From JBBQIY01 sp964618405 (lineage in GTDB: Bacteria > Verrucomicrobiota > Kiritimatiellia > RFP12 > UBA3636), in the NCBI GenBank assembly GCA_964618405.1, contig CAZUAY010000003.1:1-32225 (forward strand): DNA of 32,225 bases. The letters are read 5' to 3'. This document shows positions 25,519-32,225 of the stretch, piece by piece. Both the position numbers and the translations under genes were made by a program. The first letter of the stretch is position 1, and each line of letters opens with the position of its first letter. The notes beneath the pieces were generated by a model. The model was not told the origin of the DNA. It did no database searches and saw nothing but the letters and a program-made list of their open reading frames with translations.

Positions 25519-26058
25519 ATGGCAAATCTTAAGCAAAAGTATCAGGAGACAGTAGTTCCCGCGCTTCGTGAGAAGTTCGGGATTACAAACGTGATGCTCG
25601 TACCCAAGCTGCAAAAGGTCGTCGTGAACATGGCGTTCGGCATCGTCGATAAAGACGCGCAGAAGGCTGTGATCGAAGACCTAACGAAGATCACCGCGCA
25701 GAAGCCGGCGTTGTGCCCAGCAAGGAAGAGTATCTCTAACTTTAAGCTCCGCGAAGGCATGATCATCGGAGCTAAAGTGACGTTGCGAGGCGCGAGGATG
25801 TATGATTTCCTCGACCGCTTCATCAACTCAACGCTCCCTCGCGTTCGCGACTTTCGCGGCGTCCCTACTCGGGGCTTCGACGGAAGGGGCAATTACACCA
25901 TGGGCCTCAAGGAGCAGACGATCTTCCCGGAGATCGACCTCAGCCGCCACGGCGCACCTGAGCAGGGCATGGACATAACGGTCGTAACAACGGCCAAGAA
26001 TAACGAGCAGACCCGTGAGCTTCTCACCCTGCTTGGTATGCCCTTCATGGGCCGCTAA
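25519..26058 (+). CDS. rplE: Ribosomal protein L5
   Basis: A 179-residue L5, part of the central protuberance, binding 5S rRNA. Hallmarks are QKVVVNMAFG, the KSISNFKLREGMIIGAKVTLRG block, RVRDFRGV and the GLKEQTIFPEID motif. E. coli-length protein. In E. coli S8 represses spc translation at the start of rplE; the 14-bp gap here leaves little room for that site, and I see no S8-type helix. Confidence 0.98.
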   Translation: MANLKQKYQETVVPALREKFGITNVMLVPKLQKVVVNMAFGIVDKDAQKAVIEDLTKITAQKPALCPARKSISNFKLREGMIIGAKVTLRGARMYDFLDRFINSTLPRVRDFRGVPTRGFDGRGNYTMGLKEQTIFPEIDLSRHGAPEQGMDITVVTTAKNNEQTRELLTLLGMPFMGR

Positions 26059-26072
26059 TCGGAGCATCAGCA

Positions 26073-26258
26073 ATGGCAAAGAAATCACTTATCGCCAAGG
26101 CGAAGCGCACGCCCAAGTTTAAGGTCCGAGGCTACACTCGTTGTGGTCGCTGTGGCCGTCCCCACGCCTATATGGGCAAGTTCAAGCTCTGCCGCATCTG
26201 CTTCCGCGAACTCGCAGTTCACGGGCAGATCCCAGGCGTCACCAAGGCGTCGTGGTAG
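26073..26258 (+). CDS. rpsN: Ribosomal protein S14, zinc-ribbon type (type Z)
   Basis: A 61-residue S14 of the short, zinc-binding class. The four ligands are C24-x2-C27 and C40-x2-C43 (CGRC, CRIC). The C-terminal CFRELAVHGQIPGVTKASW is diagnostic. The zinc-free long form found in E. coli is absent from this locus. A type-Z S14 makes the ribosome zinc-dependent here unless a second, zinc-free copy lies elsewhere. CGGAG at 26060-26064 is the RBS. Confidence 0.97.
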   Translation: MAKKSLIAKAKRTPKFKVRGYTRCGRCGRPHAYMGKFKLCRICFRELAVHGQIPGVTKASW

Positions 26259-26277
26259 AGAAAGGAGTTACTGAATT

Positions 26278-26673
26278 ATGAGTTGGTCAGATCCAATCGC
26301 GGACATGCTTACCCGAGTCCGCAATGCCCAAAGCGCAGGTCTCGAAATCATCGAGATGCCGTCGTCGCGCATGAAATCGGATATCGTCAAAGTTCTCAAA
26401 GAAGAGGGCTACGTCTCGGACTTCGAAGTCGAGGGCGATACCAAGAAGATTCTGAGAGTTGCGCTCAAGTACAACCAAGACGAAAAGCCGGTTATCCGTG
26501 GCATCCGCCGCGAATCCAAGCCTGGCCTCCGTCGATTCTGCGGATGGAAGGAAGTTCCGCGGGTACTGGGCGGCCTCGGTGTTGCAATCATCTCCACCTC
26601 CAGCGGCGTGATGTCGGGCGTTGAAGCTCGCCGTCGCAAGCTCGGGGGGGAAATCATCTGCAGCGTCTGGTAG
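26278..26673 (+). CDS. rpsH: Ribosomal protein S8
   Basis: A 131-residue S8, a primary binder of the 16S central domain and in E. coli the spc repressor. SDPIADMLTRVRNAQ is the standard N-terminus. The C-terminal block VLGGLGVAIISTSSGVMSGVEARRRKLGGEIICSVW has the STSSGVM rRNA-binding loop and the usual terminal tryptophan. AAGGAG upstream is the RBS. Confidence 0.98.
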   Translation: MSWSDPIADMLTRVRNAQSAGLEIIEMPSSRMKSDIVKVLKEEGYVSDFEVEGDTKKILRVALKYNQDEKPVIRGIRRESKPGLRRFCGWKEVPRVLGGLGVAIISTSSGVMSGVEARRRKLGGEIICSVW

Positions 26674-26686
26674 GAAGGAATTACAC

Positions 26687-27226
26687 ATGTCAAGAATAGG
26701 TAACAACCCCATCCAAATCTTGTCCGGCGTGACGGTTTCCGTTAAGGATTCCGCCGTGACGGTCAAGGGCAAACTGGGCGAGCTTTCATACACCATGCCT
26801 GCGGGCATCAGCGCGGCTGTCGAAGGGACGATCATGAAGGTCTCCCGCGCCAACGAATCACGCACTTGCAAGTCCTTCCATGGCCTCGCGCGAACCCTGA
26901 TCAATAATATGGTCATCGGCGTTTCCACAGGGTACAAGAAGTCCCTCGATATCGAGGGCGTCGGCTTTAAGTCCGAACTGAAAGGTTCGTCTTTGATGCT
27001 CAACTTGGGCTTTGCGAACGCTAAGGAATATAAGGTTCCAGCTGGTGTTACGGTCGTCGTTCAGCCCGGCGGCGTCAAGATCCTGATTGAGGGTACGGAT
27101 AAGCAACTCGTGGGCCGCGTCGCGGCTGACGTTCGCTCCTACTACCCTGCAGAGCCCTACAAGGGCAAGGGTATTCGCTACACAGGCGAGAAGGTCCGCC
27201 GCAAGGAAGGCAAGACCGTCGCTTAA
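26687..27226 (+). CDS. rplF: Ribosomal protein L6
   Basis: A 179-residue L6, near the sarcin-ricin loop and factor-binding site. I start at ATG 26687 (MSRIGNNPIQI) because AAGGAA at 26675-26680 is six bases upstream and the family begins there; the frame is open 66 bases further up inside rpsH. The two repeated alpha/beta domains are present, ending in the diagnostic PEPYKGKGIRY-like YPAEPYKGKGIRYTGEKVRRKEGK. Confidence 0.97.
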   Translation: MSRIGNNPIQILSGVTVSVKDSAVTVKGKLGELSYTMPAGISAAVEGTIMKVSRANESRTCKSFHGLARTLINNMVIGVSTGYKKSLDIEGVGFKSELKGSSLMLNLGFANAKEYKVPAGVTVVVQPGGVKILIEGTDKQLVGRVAADVRSYYPAEPYKGKGIRYTGEKVRRKEGKTVA

Positions 27227-27241
27227 TAGGAATTTTTCAAT

Positions 27242-27610
27242 ATGAAGCTCGAAAATCGAAAAAACTTTCGCATCCGCCGCCATAAGCGCCTTCGTCAGAA
27301 GGTGCAAGGAACGGCCGCTCGCCCTCGCATGGCCGTCTTCGTCTCGAACGCGCACATCAACGTGCAGTTTATCGACGATGACGCCGGCAGCACGCTCGCG
27401 TCGACCACCAGCATGGGCATGGATGCAAAACTCAACGTCGCAACCGCTAAGGTTGTCGGCGAAAAGGCGGCCGAAGCGGCGAAGGCTAAGGGCATCTCGC
27501 TCGTAGTGGTCGATCGTGGCGGATTCCGCTATCATGGACGCGTCAAGGAGGTTGTCGAAGCCGCCTTGGACGCAGGTCTTAAGCTCCGCGAAGAAGAGGA
27601 GGCTGTATAA
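27242..27610 (+). CDS. rplR: Ribosomal protein L18
   Basis: A 122-residue L18, which binds 5S rRNA with L5. RRHKRLRQKVQGTAARPRMAVFVSNAHINVQFIDD is the basic N-terminal part and the end DRGGFRYHGRVKEVVEAALDAGL is diagnostic. Its stop shares one base with the rpsE ATG (TAATG), so the two are coupled. TAGGAA upstream is the RBS. Confidence 0.97.
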   Translation: MKLENRKNFRIRRHKRLRQKVQGTAARPRMAVFVSNAHINVQFIDDDAGSTLASTTSMGMDAKLNVATAKVVGEKAAEAAKAKGISLVVVDRGGFRYHGRVKEVVEAALDAGLKLREEEEAV

Positions 27611-28098
27611 TGGCTTACGATGACAAAAAGCAGGAAACTCCCGAATTCGAGGAGGACGTCGTTTTCGTTAACCGCTGCGCCAAGGTCGTCAAGGGCGGCC
27701 GCCGCTTCAGCTTCAGTGCCGTGGTTGTTGTGGGTGACCGCAAAGGACGCGTCGGACTGGGCTTCGGCAAGGCCAACGAGGTTAGCGAGGCGATCCGCAA
27801 GGGTACCGAAGCTGCCAAGGGTAGCCTGGTGCACGTCACCATGAAGGAAAAGACCATTCCGCACACCGTTACTGGTCAGTGCGACGGTGGCCGTGTTCTG
27901 TTGATGCCAGCCTCTGAAGGTACTGGCGTCATTGCCGGTGGCGGCATGCGTGCCGTTCTCGAAATGGCGGGCTACCAAGACATTCTCGCGAAGAGCCAGG
28001 GCTCGAAGAATAGACTCAATGTGGTGAAAGCTACGTTTGACGCTCTCTCCCAGCTTCGCACCGCAGAGCAGATCCGCGCTGAGCGCGCCAACCCATAA
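27610..28098 (+). CDS. rpsE: Ribosomal protein S5
   Basis: A 162-residue S5, in the mRNA entry ring and important for fidelity. The dsRNA-binding fold shows VVFVNRCAKVVKGGRRFSFSAVVVVGDRKGRVGLGFGKANEV, including the loop where spectinomycin-resistance changes occur (VKGGRRFSF), which looks wild type. VMPASEGTGVIAGG-like LLMPASEGTGVIAGGGMRAVLEMAG follows. rplO begins 8 bp downstream; the rpmD (L30) gene normally found here is absent. Confidence 0.98.
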   Translation: MAYDDKKQETPEFEEDVVFVNRCAKVVKGGRRFSFSAVVVVGDRKGRVGLGFGKANEVSEAIRKGTEAAKGSLVHVTMKEKTIPHTVTGQCDGGRVLLMPASEGTGVIAGGGMRAVLEMAGYQDILAKSQGSKNRLNVVKATFDALSQLRTAEQIRAERANP

Positions 28099-28106
28099 GG
28101 AGTACC

Positions 28107-28556
28107 ATGGATCTATCATCACTCTATTCAACCCCGGGTTCACACTATAAGTCTAAGCGTCTCGGCCGTGGTAAATCCTCCGGCAAGGGCGGAACTTCCG
28201 GTAAAGGCACCAAAGGCCAGATGGCTCGCAAAGGCCATAAGCGTAAGGTGAACTTCGAAGGTGGCCAGATGCCGCTGTTGCGTCGTCTGCCCAAACGTGG
28301 CTTCAAAAACCCCTCCCGCATCGCTTTCACCGCCATCAACCTCTCTACGCTTAACGCGTTTGAGGAAGGTTGCGTCGTGGACGCTGCTGCGCTCTTGACC
28401 CTCGGCATCGTTCGTAAGTTCGACAACGGCGGTTTCAAGGTGCTCGCGAAGGGAACGCTTGAAGCCAAAAACCTCATCGTCAAGGCCAACGGCTTCAGTG
28501 AAGCCGCTAAAGCCAAGATCGAAGCGCTGGGCGGGACTTGCGAAGTCGTCGCTTGA
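28107..28556 (+). CDS. rplO: Ribosomal protein L15
   Basis: A 149-residue L15, a late 50S assembly protein. The glycine- and lysine-rich N-terminal extension (RLGRGKSSGKGGTSGKGTKGQ, broken by MARKGHKRK) and GGQMPLLRRLPKRGFKN are diagnostic; the C-terminal globular part ends IEALGGTCEVV. AAGGAG five bases before the ATG is a strong RBS. It is the last ribosomal gene of the cluster: an intrinsic terminator starts 9 bp after its stop. Confidence 0.97.
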   Translation: MDLSSLYSTPGSHYKSKRLGRGKSSGKGGTSGKGTKGQMARKGHKRKVNFEGGQMPLLRRLPKRGFKNPSRIAFTAINLSTLNAFEEGCVVDAAALLTLGIVRKFDNGGFKVLAKGTLEAKNLIVKANGFSEAAKAKIEALGGTCEVVA

Positions 28557-28564
28557 TTCAGTCG

Positions 28565-28603
28565 ATGTCCGCCCCGTCACGGGGCGGACATGTTCTTTTT
28601 TTT
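28565..28603 (+). terminator. Strong intrinsic terminator between rplO and secY
   Basis: A perfect 12-bp stem (ATGTCCGCCCCG at 28565-28576, loop TCA, CGGGGCGGACAT at 28580-28591) is followed after GTTC by eight T at 28596-28603. This is a textbook Rho-independent terminator and ends the ribosomal cluster, or attenuates secY. Confidence 0.9.
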
Positions 28604-28628
28604 CAACTAACATCCGGAAACAGTTCCC

Positions 28629-29990
28629 ATGTCCACTTTTAGAAATATTTGGAATATAAAAGAGCTCAGAAGCCGCATTCTCTTTACCCTTGGCCTTGTT
28701 TTCATCTGTCGTGTCATCTCGATTGTCCCGACACCTGGCGTTAACGCCGGCGCACTTACCGATCTCATCCGGCAGGCCAACGAAACGGCCAACGGTGGCG
28801 TCATGGGCACCTTCGATCTCTTTACGGGTGGTGCGCTTTCGCGTTGCGCCGTCGGTACACTCAGTATCTGGCCCTACATCTCCGCGTCCATTATCATCCA
28901 GTTGATGACCGCGATGGTTCCCGCGCTCGAACGCATGTCGCGTGAGGGCGAGACCGGGCGCCAGAAGCTGAATCAGACGACGCGTTATTTAACGCTTGTC
29001 CTCTGCGCAGGCCAAGCTTTCGGTATCGCGAAGCTACTGGAAAATCCGGGTTCAATGGGCATCGGTGGCGCACAAATCGTCGCGTATCCAGGCCTTCCTT
29101 TCGAAATTCTGACCGTATTGACCATGACCGCTGCTACGATGCTGACGATGTGGTTGGGCGAACAGATCACGGAGCGCGGTGTCGGCAACGGTATCTCCCT
29201 GATCATTATGATTAATATCTGCGCCCGTCTGCCGCAGGCCATCTATTCCGCTGCCATCAAGTTCATTCCTTCCGGTGGTGTTGCCGCGCAATTCAACTTC
29301 TTTCATCTTGTGTTTCTGCTGTCATTGGCCTTCGCCGTCTTTGCTGGCACGATCGCCATCACGCAAGGCATTCGCCGGATTCCCATCCACACCGCACGCC
29401 GCTCCGTCGGCAACCGTGCCACCGGTGGACAGAACACCTACATGCCGCTGCGCGTCAACTATGCTGGCGTCATGCCGATCATCTTCGCGGGTCCGATTCT
29501 CCAGGCCCTCGGCTGGCTCTTTAGCCGAGTGAATGTTTCGTGGCTGAGCTGGCTGCAGAGTTTCGGAGCCCATCTCAAGAATTCAACGGGTCCTGTTTTT
29601 CTGATTTGCTATGCGTTGTGCATTATCTTCTTCTCGTTCTTCTGGGTTGCCACGCAGTTCCATGCGGTTCGAATTGCGGATGATCTGAAGGGGAGTAACG
29701 GCTATATTCCTGGTATCCGTCCAGGACTTCCGACCGCCGAATTCCTTGACTTGACCATGACACGCGTGACCTTCATCGGTGCGATTGGTCTTGTGATCAT
29801 CGCGGTGCTGCCAACGATCCTCTCATCAGAAGTTAAGATTCCGCCCATGATGGCAGGCTTCTTCGGTGGGACCTCGTTGCTCATCATCGTGGGTGTTGCC
29901 CTCGATACGCTCCGCCAAGTTGAGTCGTACCTCGTGATGCGAAATTACGATGGGTTCTTGAAGCACGGCAAGCTAAGAGGCCGCCGCTAG
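28629..29990 (+). CDS. secY: Preprotein translocase subunit SecY
   Basis: A 453-residue SecY, the pore of the SecYEG translocon, with ten predicted membrane helices. The plug region FDLFTGGALSRCAVGTLSIWPYISASIIIQLM, the cytosolic loop RRIPIHTARRSVGNRATGG and the C-terminal end GFLKHGKLRGRR mark it. The start lies 26 bp after the terminator T-run, leaving little room for a promoter, and its RBS is weak (CCGGAAA). It may thus depend on terminator read-through. The adk, map, infA and rpsM-rpoA genes that usually follow are not here. Confidence 0.98.
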   Translation: MSTFRNIWNIKELRSRILFTLGLVFICRVISIVPTPGVNAGALTDLIRQANETANGGVMGTFDLFTGGALSRCAVGTLSIWPYISASIIIQLMTAMVPALERMSREGETGRQKLNQTTRYLTLVLCAGQAFGIAKLLENPGSMGIGGAQIVAYPGLPFEILTVLTMTAATMLTMWLGEQITERGVGNGISLIIMINICARLPQAIYSAAIKFIPSGGVAAQFNFFHLVFLLSLAFAVFAGTIAITQGIRRIPIHTARRSVGNRATGGQNTYMPLRVNYAGVMPIIFAGPILQALGWLFSRVNVSWLSWLQSFGAHLKNSTGPVFLICYALCIIFFSFFWVATQFHAVRIADDLKGSNGYIPGIRPGLPTAEFLDLTMTRVTFIGAIGLVIIAVLPTILSSEVKIPPMMAGFFGGTSLLIIVGVALDTLRQVESYLVMRNYDGFLKHGKLRGRR

Positions 29991-30007
29991 AATAAGTCGC
30001 AGAAAAC

Positions 30008-30039
30008 AAAGGGCAGGGATTGTTGATCCCGCCCTTTTT
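30008..30039 (+). terminator. Intrinsic terminator after secY
   Basis: A stem AAAGGGC(A)GGGAT / ATCCCGCCCTTT (30008-30020 and 30026-30037), 12 bp with one bulged A and loop TGTTG, runs into TTTTT at 30035-30039. It sits 18 bp after the secY stop and closes the transcript. Confidence 0.9.
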
Positions 30040-30054
30040 GTGTTTAAGGGTTCT

Positions 30055-30117
30055 ATGAAAGCGGTTTCTGTTTTGAGTATGCTAGCAATTTGTTGTCTAT
30101 CTGATCGGTGTCCATAA
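30055..30117 (+). CDS. Candidate 20-residue peptide upstream of the glycosyltransferase
   Basis: ATG 30055 opens a 20-codon frame ending TAA 30115-30117, preceded by AAGGG at 30046-30050. The peptide MKAVSVLSMLAICCLSDRCP has a lysine, a hydrophobic core and a CC pair, similar in form to a short lipoprotein leader, though the residue before the first Cys (Ile) is not a good lipobox. It lies just after the secY terminator and 27 bp before the next gene. It could be a leader peptide or chance. Confidence 0.25.
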   Translation: MKAVSVLSMLAICCLSDRCP

Positions 30118-30144
30118 CGTTAAGTCGGCGAGAGCCGTTCCGCC

Positions 30145-31407
30145 ATGCATATACTGAGTGAAGTCATTGAACAATTATTGAAAATTTTGTTTTCTCTGGT
30201 TACCGTGATTTCAATTATCTACCTGGTCAGCACGTTGATTGCTGTCCTGACCTCACGCCGAAAAAAAGCCGCGCCACCCTTGCTGGATGAGAAATTGCCC
30301 AGCGTGACGGTCCAGATTACCTCGCGCAACGAACTCGTCGCACTCGACTGCGCCCGTTGCTGTCTGGTTTTTGATTATCCCGAAGACAAACTTCAGATCC
30401 TGCTGGGAGATGACAGCAACAATCCGAATGTGATGCAGGAAATCGACCACTTTTCGGAAAACCACCCACGCGTCAAAGTCCTGCGCCGCACAAACCGGAT
30501 CGGCTTCAAATCCGGAAATTTGAACCATGTCAACGAATACACCACCGGCGAATACATCCTGGTCATGGATTCCGACTTCTTGCCGGAACCGCATTTTCTG
30601 CGCCGACTGGTCGCGCATGCCGTTGCCGACCCCAGCCTTGCCGCCGTACAGGCTCGCTGGCACATCACTGGGGTACACGAAAGCCTGACAACCCTTCTCG
30701 GTGCGGGTGTCGTCAACGTGACCCATTTCGTCATGCTTCCGCTGTTCAGCCGCTTTATGAAAACCTGTTTTTTGTGTGGCTCCGCCATGCTCATTAAACG
30801 GAAGGCTATGGTCGAGATGAACGGATGGGAAACCAGCACTATGATTGAGGACATCGATCTTAGTTTTCGATTTTTTACTCACGGTTACCGTATCGCCTAC
30901 TGCCCAGACGTGATCTGCGACTGTGAAGTACCCCACACGCCACAGGATCTGTTTCGTCAGCAGAAACGCTGGGCCTATGGTGTTGCCGAAACCACAATCA
31001 AACGTAGCCGAGCACTCTACCTCTCGCACGAAGCCACCCTTGGCGACAAAGTTGCCGCCACGATTGTCAGCTCCGGCTATGCTGTGAGCTTTCTGGTGTT
31101 TATCAGCACCCTGCTCGGATTCGTCCACATGTTGATGCTGGGTGCCGGGCACATGGACGCTTCCCTGCACGACTCCATGCAGGGAACAGCAGGTAATCTT
31201 TGGCGCATCGTCATCTCCAGCGGAGCACTGGTCGCTACCCTCTGTGCTGGGTTTGCCAGCGGGTTTGGTATTAAAGGAGCTGGCAAACTAATTATCGCCT
31301 CTTACACGATCGGCTTTATCATGCTCTTCCACGTCAGCAACGGAATTTTCCGTGCGATGCTACATCTTCCTATCGACTGGGTTCCTCCGGAAAAACGCGG
31401 CCGCTGA
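30145..31407 (+). CDS. Family 2 glycosyltransferase, processive (cellulose/mannan synthase-like)
   Basis: A 420-residue integral membrane GT2. An N-terminal helix (about 10-35) precedes a cytoplasmic GT-A domain with all landmarks: D89-D90 in LLGDDSNN, the DxD motif D142-S143-D144, the IEDID acid motif at 234-238, and QQKRW at 272-276, the Q(Q/R)xRW signature of processive enzymes that binds the acceptor chain. Three or four C-terminal helices (about 305-410) would form the pore. Catalytic residues are intact. Such proteins polymerise beta-glycans or glucomannan, or extend glycolipids; the product cannot be read. There is no PilZ domain in the 420 residues. The start ATG lacks a clear RBS. 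A CBM9-like gene follows after 42 bp, possibly co-transcribed. Confidence 0.88.
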   Translation: MHILSEVIEQLLKILFSLVTVISIIYLVSTLIAVLTSRRKKAAPPLLDEKLPSVTVQITSRNELVALDCARCCLVFDYPEDKLQILLGDDSNNPNVMQEIDHFSENHPRVKVLRRTNRIGFKSGNLNHVNEYTTGEYILVMDSDFLPEPHFLRRLVAHAVADPSLAAVQARWHITGVHESLTTLLGAGVVNVTHFVMLPLFSRFMKTCFLCGSAMLIKRKAMVEMNGWETSTMIEDIDLSFRFFTHGYRIAYCPDVICDCEVPHTPQDLFRQQKRWAYGVAETTIKRSRALYLSHEATLGDKVAATIVSSGYAVSFLVFISTLLGFVHMLMLGAGHMDASLHDSMQGTAGNLWRIVISSGALVATLCAGFASGFGIKGAGKLIIASYTIGFIMLFHVSNGIFRAMLHLPIDWVPPEKRGR

Positions 31408-31449
31408 TTCGCTGCCAGCACTCACTACTCGCTACTACGAAAGAAAAAA
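31408..31449. other. Short spacer with CACTACTCGCTACTACG-type words
   Basis: The 42-bp gap contains CACTCACTACTCGCTACTACG-like triplet-rich sequence (31420-31440), similar in style to the CTAG/TCGCT repeats at the end of the window, and a weak purine tract GAAAGAAAAAA before the next ATG. Confidence 0.4.
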
Positions 31450-32121
31450 ATGAAACCTCGCTATACTGTCAATCAAGTTGAAAGCTCAATCGGATTTGAA
31501 ACCACCTTCGATCAGCCACCTTGGTCCAAGGCCGAACTGGGCAGAATCAGCAACTTTCTCGAAAAATCAAGTGATCATCGGCCCGACGCCCGCTTTCGCG
31601 TGCTGCATAACGACACACATCTTTTCATTCGCTTCCAGGTGGCTGACCGCTATGTGCGCTCGGTTCAGACGGAGTATCAGTCATCCGTCTGCGGCGACAG
31701 TTGCACGGAGTTTTTCGTGCGTCCTCGCCCCGATAAAGGTTATTTTAACTTCGAGGTCAATGCGGGGGGTACGATGCTCCTCTATTACATCGAGGATCCT
31801 ACGCGCACCCCCAACGGTTTTAAAAAATGGCAGAAGGTCACACCTGAGTGGGCCAAAGAAGTCAAGATCTGGCACTCCTTGCCCGCAGTCGTTGATCCGA
31901 CAATCGTTGATCCGATTGACTGGGGTAACGGTTGGAGCATACCCATGGCGCTGTTTGAGGCTTACGCGGGTCCATTGGGAACGCTTTCCGGGCAACACTG
32001 GCAAGCTAATTTCTATAAGTGCGGCGGAGATAAAGCGTACCCACACTGGGCCACATGGTCACCCGTCTCGGAACTAAACTTCCATCTGCCTGAATGTTTT
32101 GGCGATCTTGTCTTCGCCTGA
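31450..32121 (+). CDS. Carbohydrate-binding family 9-like protein
   Basis: A 223-residue beta-sandwich protein resembling the CBM9-like group of short stand-alone proteins. The recognisable elements are the start of the sandwich (DQPPWSKAELGRI), ARFRVLHNDTHLFIRFQVADRYVRS (about 47-72), the block GDSCTEFFVRPRPDKGYFNFEVNAGG (about 82-107) with the acid-Cys-x-E-F-F pattern, and the terminal GQHWQANFYKCGGDKAYPHWATWSP. The EFFV...YFNFE region is the conserved core of the family. It has no signal peptide or attached catalytic domain, so its partner is unknown. It follows the glycosyltransferase on the same strand. It is complete: the stop is at 32119-32121. Confidence 0.75.
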   Translation: MKPRYTVNQVESSIGFETTFDQPPWSKAELGRISNFLEKSSDHRPDARFRVLHNDTHLFIRFQVADRYVRSVQTEYQSSVCGDSCTEFFVRPRPDKGYFNFEVNAGGTMLLYYIEDPTRTPNGFKKWQKVTPEWAKEVKIWHSLPAVVDPTIVDPIDWGNGWSIPMALFEAYAGPLGTLSGQHWQANFYKCGGDKAYPHWATWSPVSELNFHLPECFGDLVFA

Positions 32122-32141
32122 TGCTAGATTACTCTAGCCTA

Positions 32142-32181
32142 GTAATCGGTCAGGCACAGGGGGCTGTGCCTGACCGATTAC
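32142..32181. repeat. Perfect 18-bp inverted repeat (large palindromic element)
   Basis: Left arm 32142-32159 (GTAATCGGTCAGGCACAG), loop GGGG at 32160-32163, right arm 32164-32181, perfectly complementary. No T-run follows on either strand, so it is not a classical terminator; it looks like a REP- or MITE-like palindrome. GATTACT at 32127-32133 can pair instead with AGTAATC at 32141-32147, which overlaps the left arm. Confidence 0.85.
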
Positions 32182-32209
32182 AGTCGCTAGTCGCTAGTGG
32201 CTAGTCGCT
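32182..32209. repeat. Heptamer array AGTCGCT, four copies
   Basis: AGTCGCT occurs at 32182-32188, 32189-32195 and 32203-32209, with AGTGGCT at 32196-32202 between. It directly abuts the large palindrome, and GTACTACGGAATG follows to the window end. The array contains no coding signal and may continue outside the window. Confidence 0.8.
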
Positions 32210-32225
32210 AGTACTACGGAATGCC

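Overview
The window is bacterial chromosomal DNA carried entirely on the + strand. Its backbone is one very long ribosomal-protein cluster, rpsL-rpsG-fusA-rpsJ to rplO (22 ribosomal proteins plus EF-G, 16685-28556), followed by secY. The flanking genes are a Gfo/Idh/MocA oxidoreductase, OPT-like polytopic membrane proteins, FtsX/MacB-type ABC transporter parts, a large glycosidase-like protein, a processive-type family 2 glycosyltransferase and a CBM9-like protein. This mix, with a zinc-ribbon S14, no rpmD and no tuf in the str region, suggests a Gram-negative lineage of the PVC group (Lentisphaerota, Kiritimatiellota, Planctomycetota) or an allied phylum such as Sumerlaeota or Hydrogenedentota. 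That placement is inference from gene content; no marker was searched.

Region by region: 1-1367 holds a short leader and the sugar oxidoreductase. 1368-1788 is a repeat-rich spacer. 1789-14187 is a tight six-gene operon: OPT-like protein A, a 1678-residue fusion of a degraded M28 peptidase-like ectodomain to an FtsX permease, OPT-like protein B, a small FtsX permease, and two LolD/MacB-type ATPases. 14300-16486 is a glycosidase-like protein without a signal peptide. 16685-28556 is the fused str-S10-spc cluster. It has a candidate boxB-boxA antitermination site before fusA and a strong intrinsic terminator after rplO. 28629-29990 is secY with its own terminator. 30145-32121 encodes the glycosyltransferase and the CBM9-like protein. 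The window ends in a large palindrome and a heptamer repeat array.

How the genes may work together: the two ATPases and two FtsX-type permeases look like a complete ABC (MacB/LolCDE-superfamily) machine. Interleaving with two related OPT-like proteins, through 1-nt and 4-nt overlaps and an RBS-directed 8-nt overlap, suggests one envelope complex. Its substrate is unknown and it is the best candidate here for an undescribed system. The ribosomal cluster is ordinary in order but departs from the textbook layout: no tuf, no S10 leader, no rpmD, an EF-G with an atypical domain IV, an S17 tail made by a 27-bp duplication, and secY separated from rplO by a terminator.
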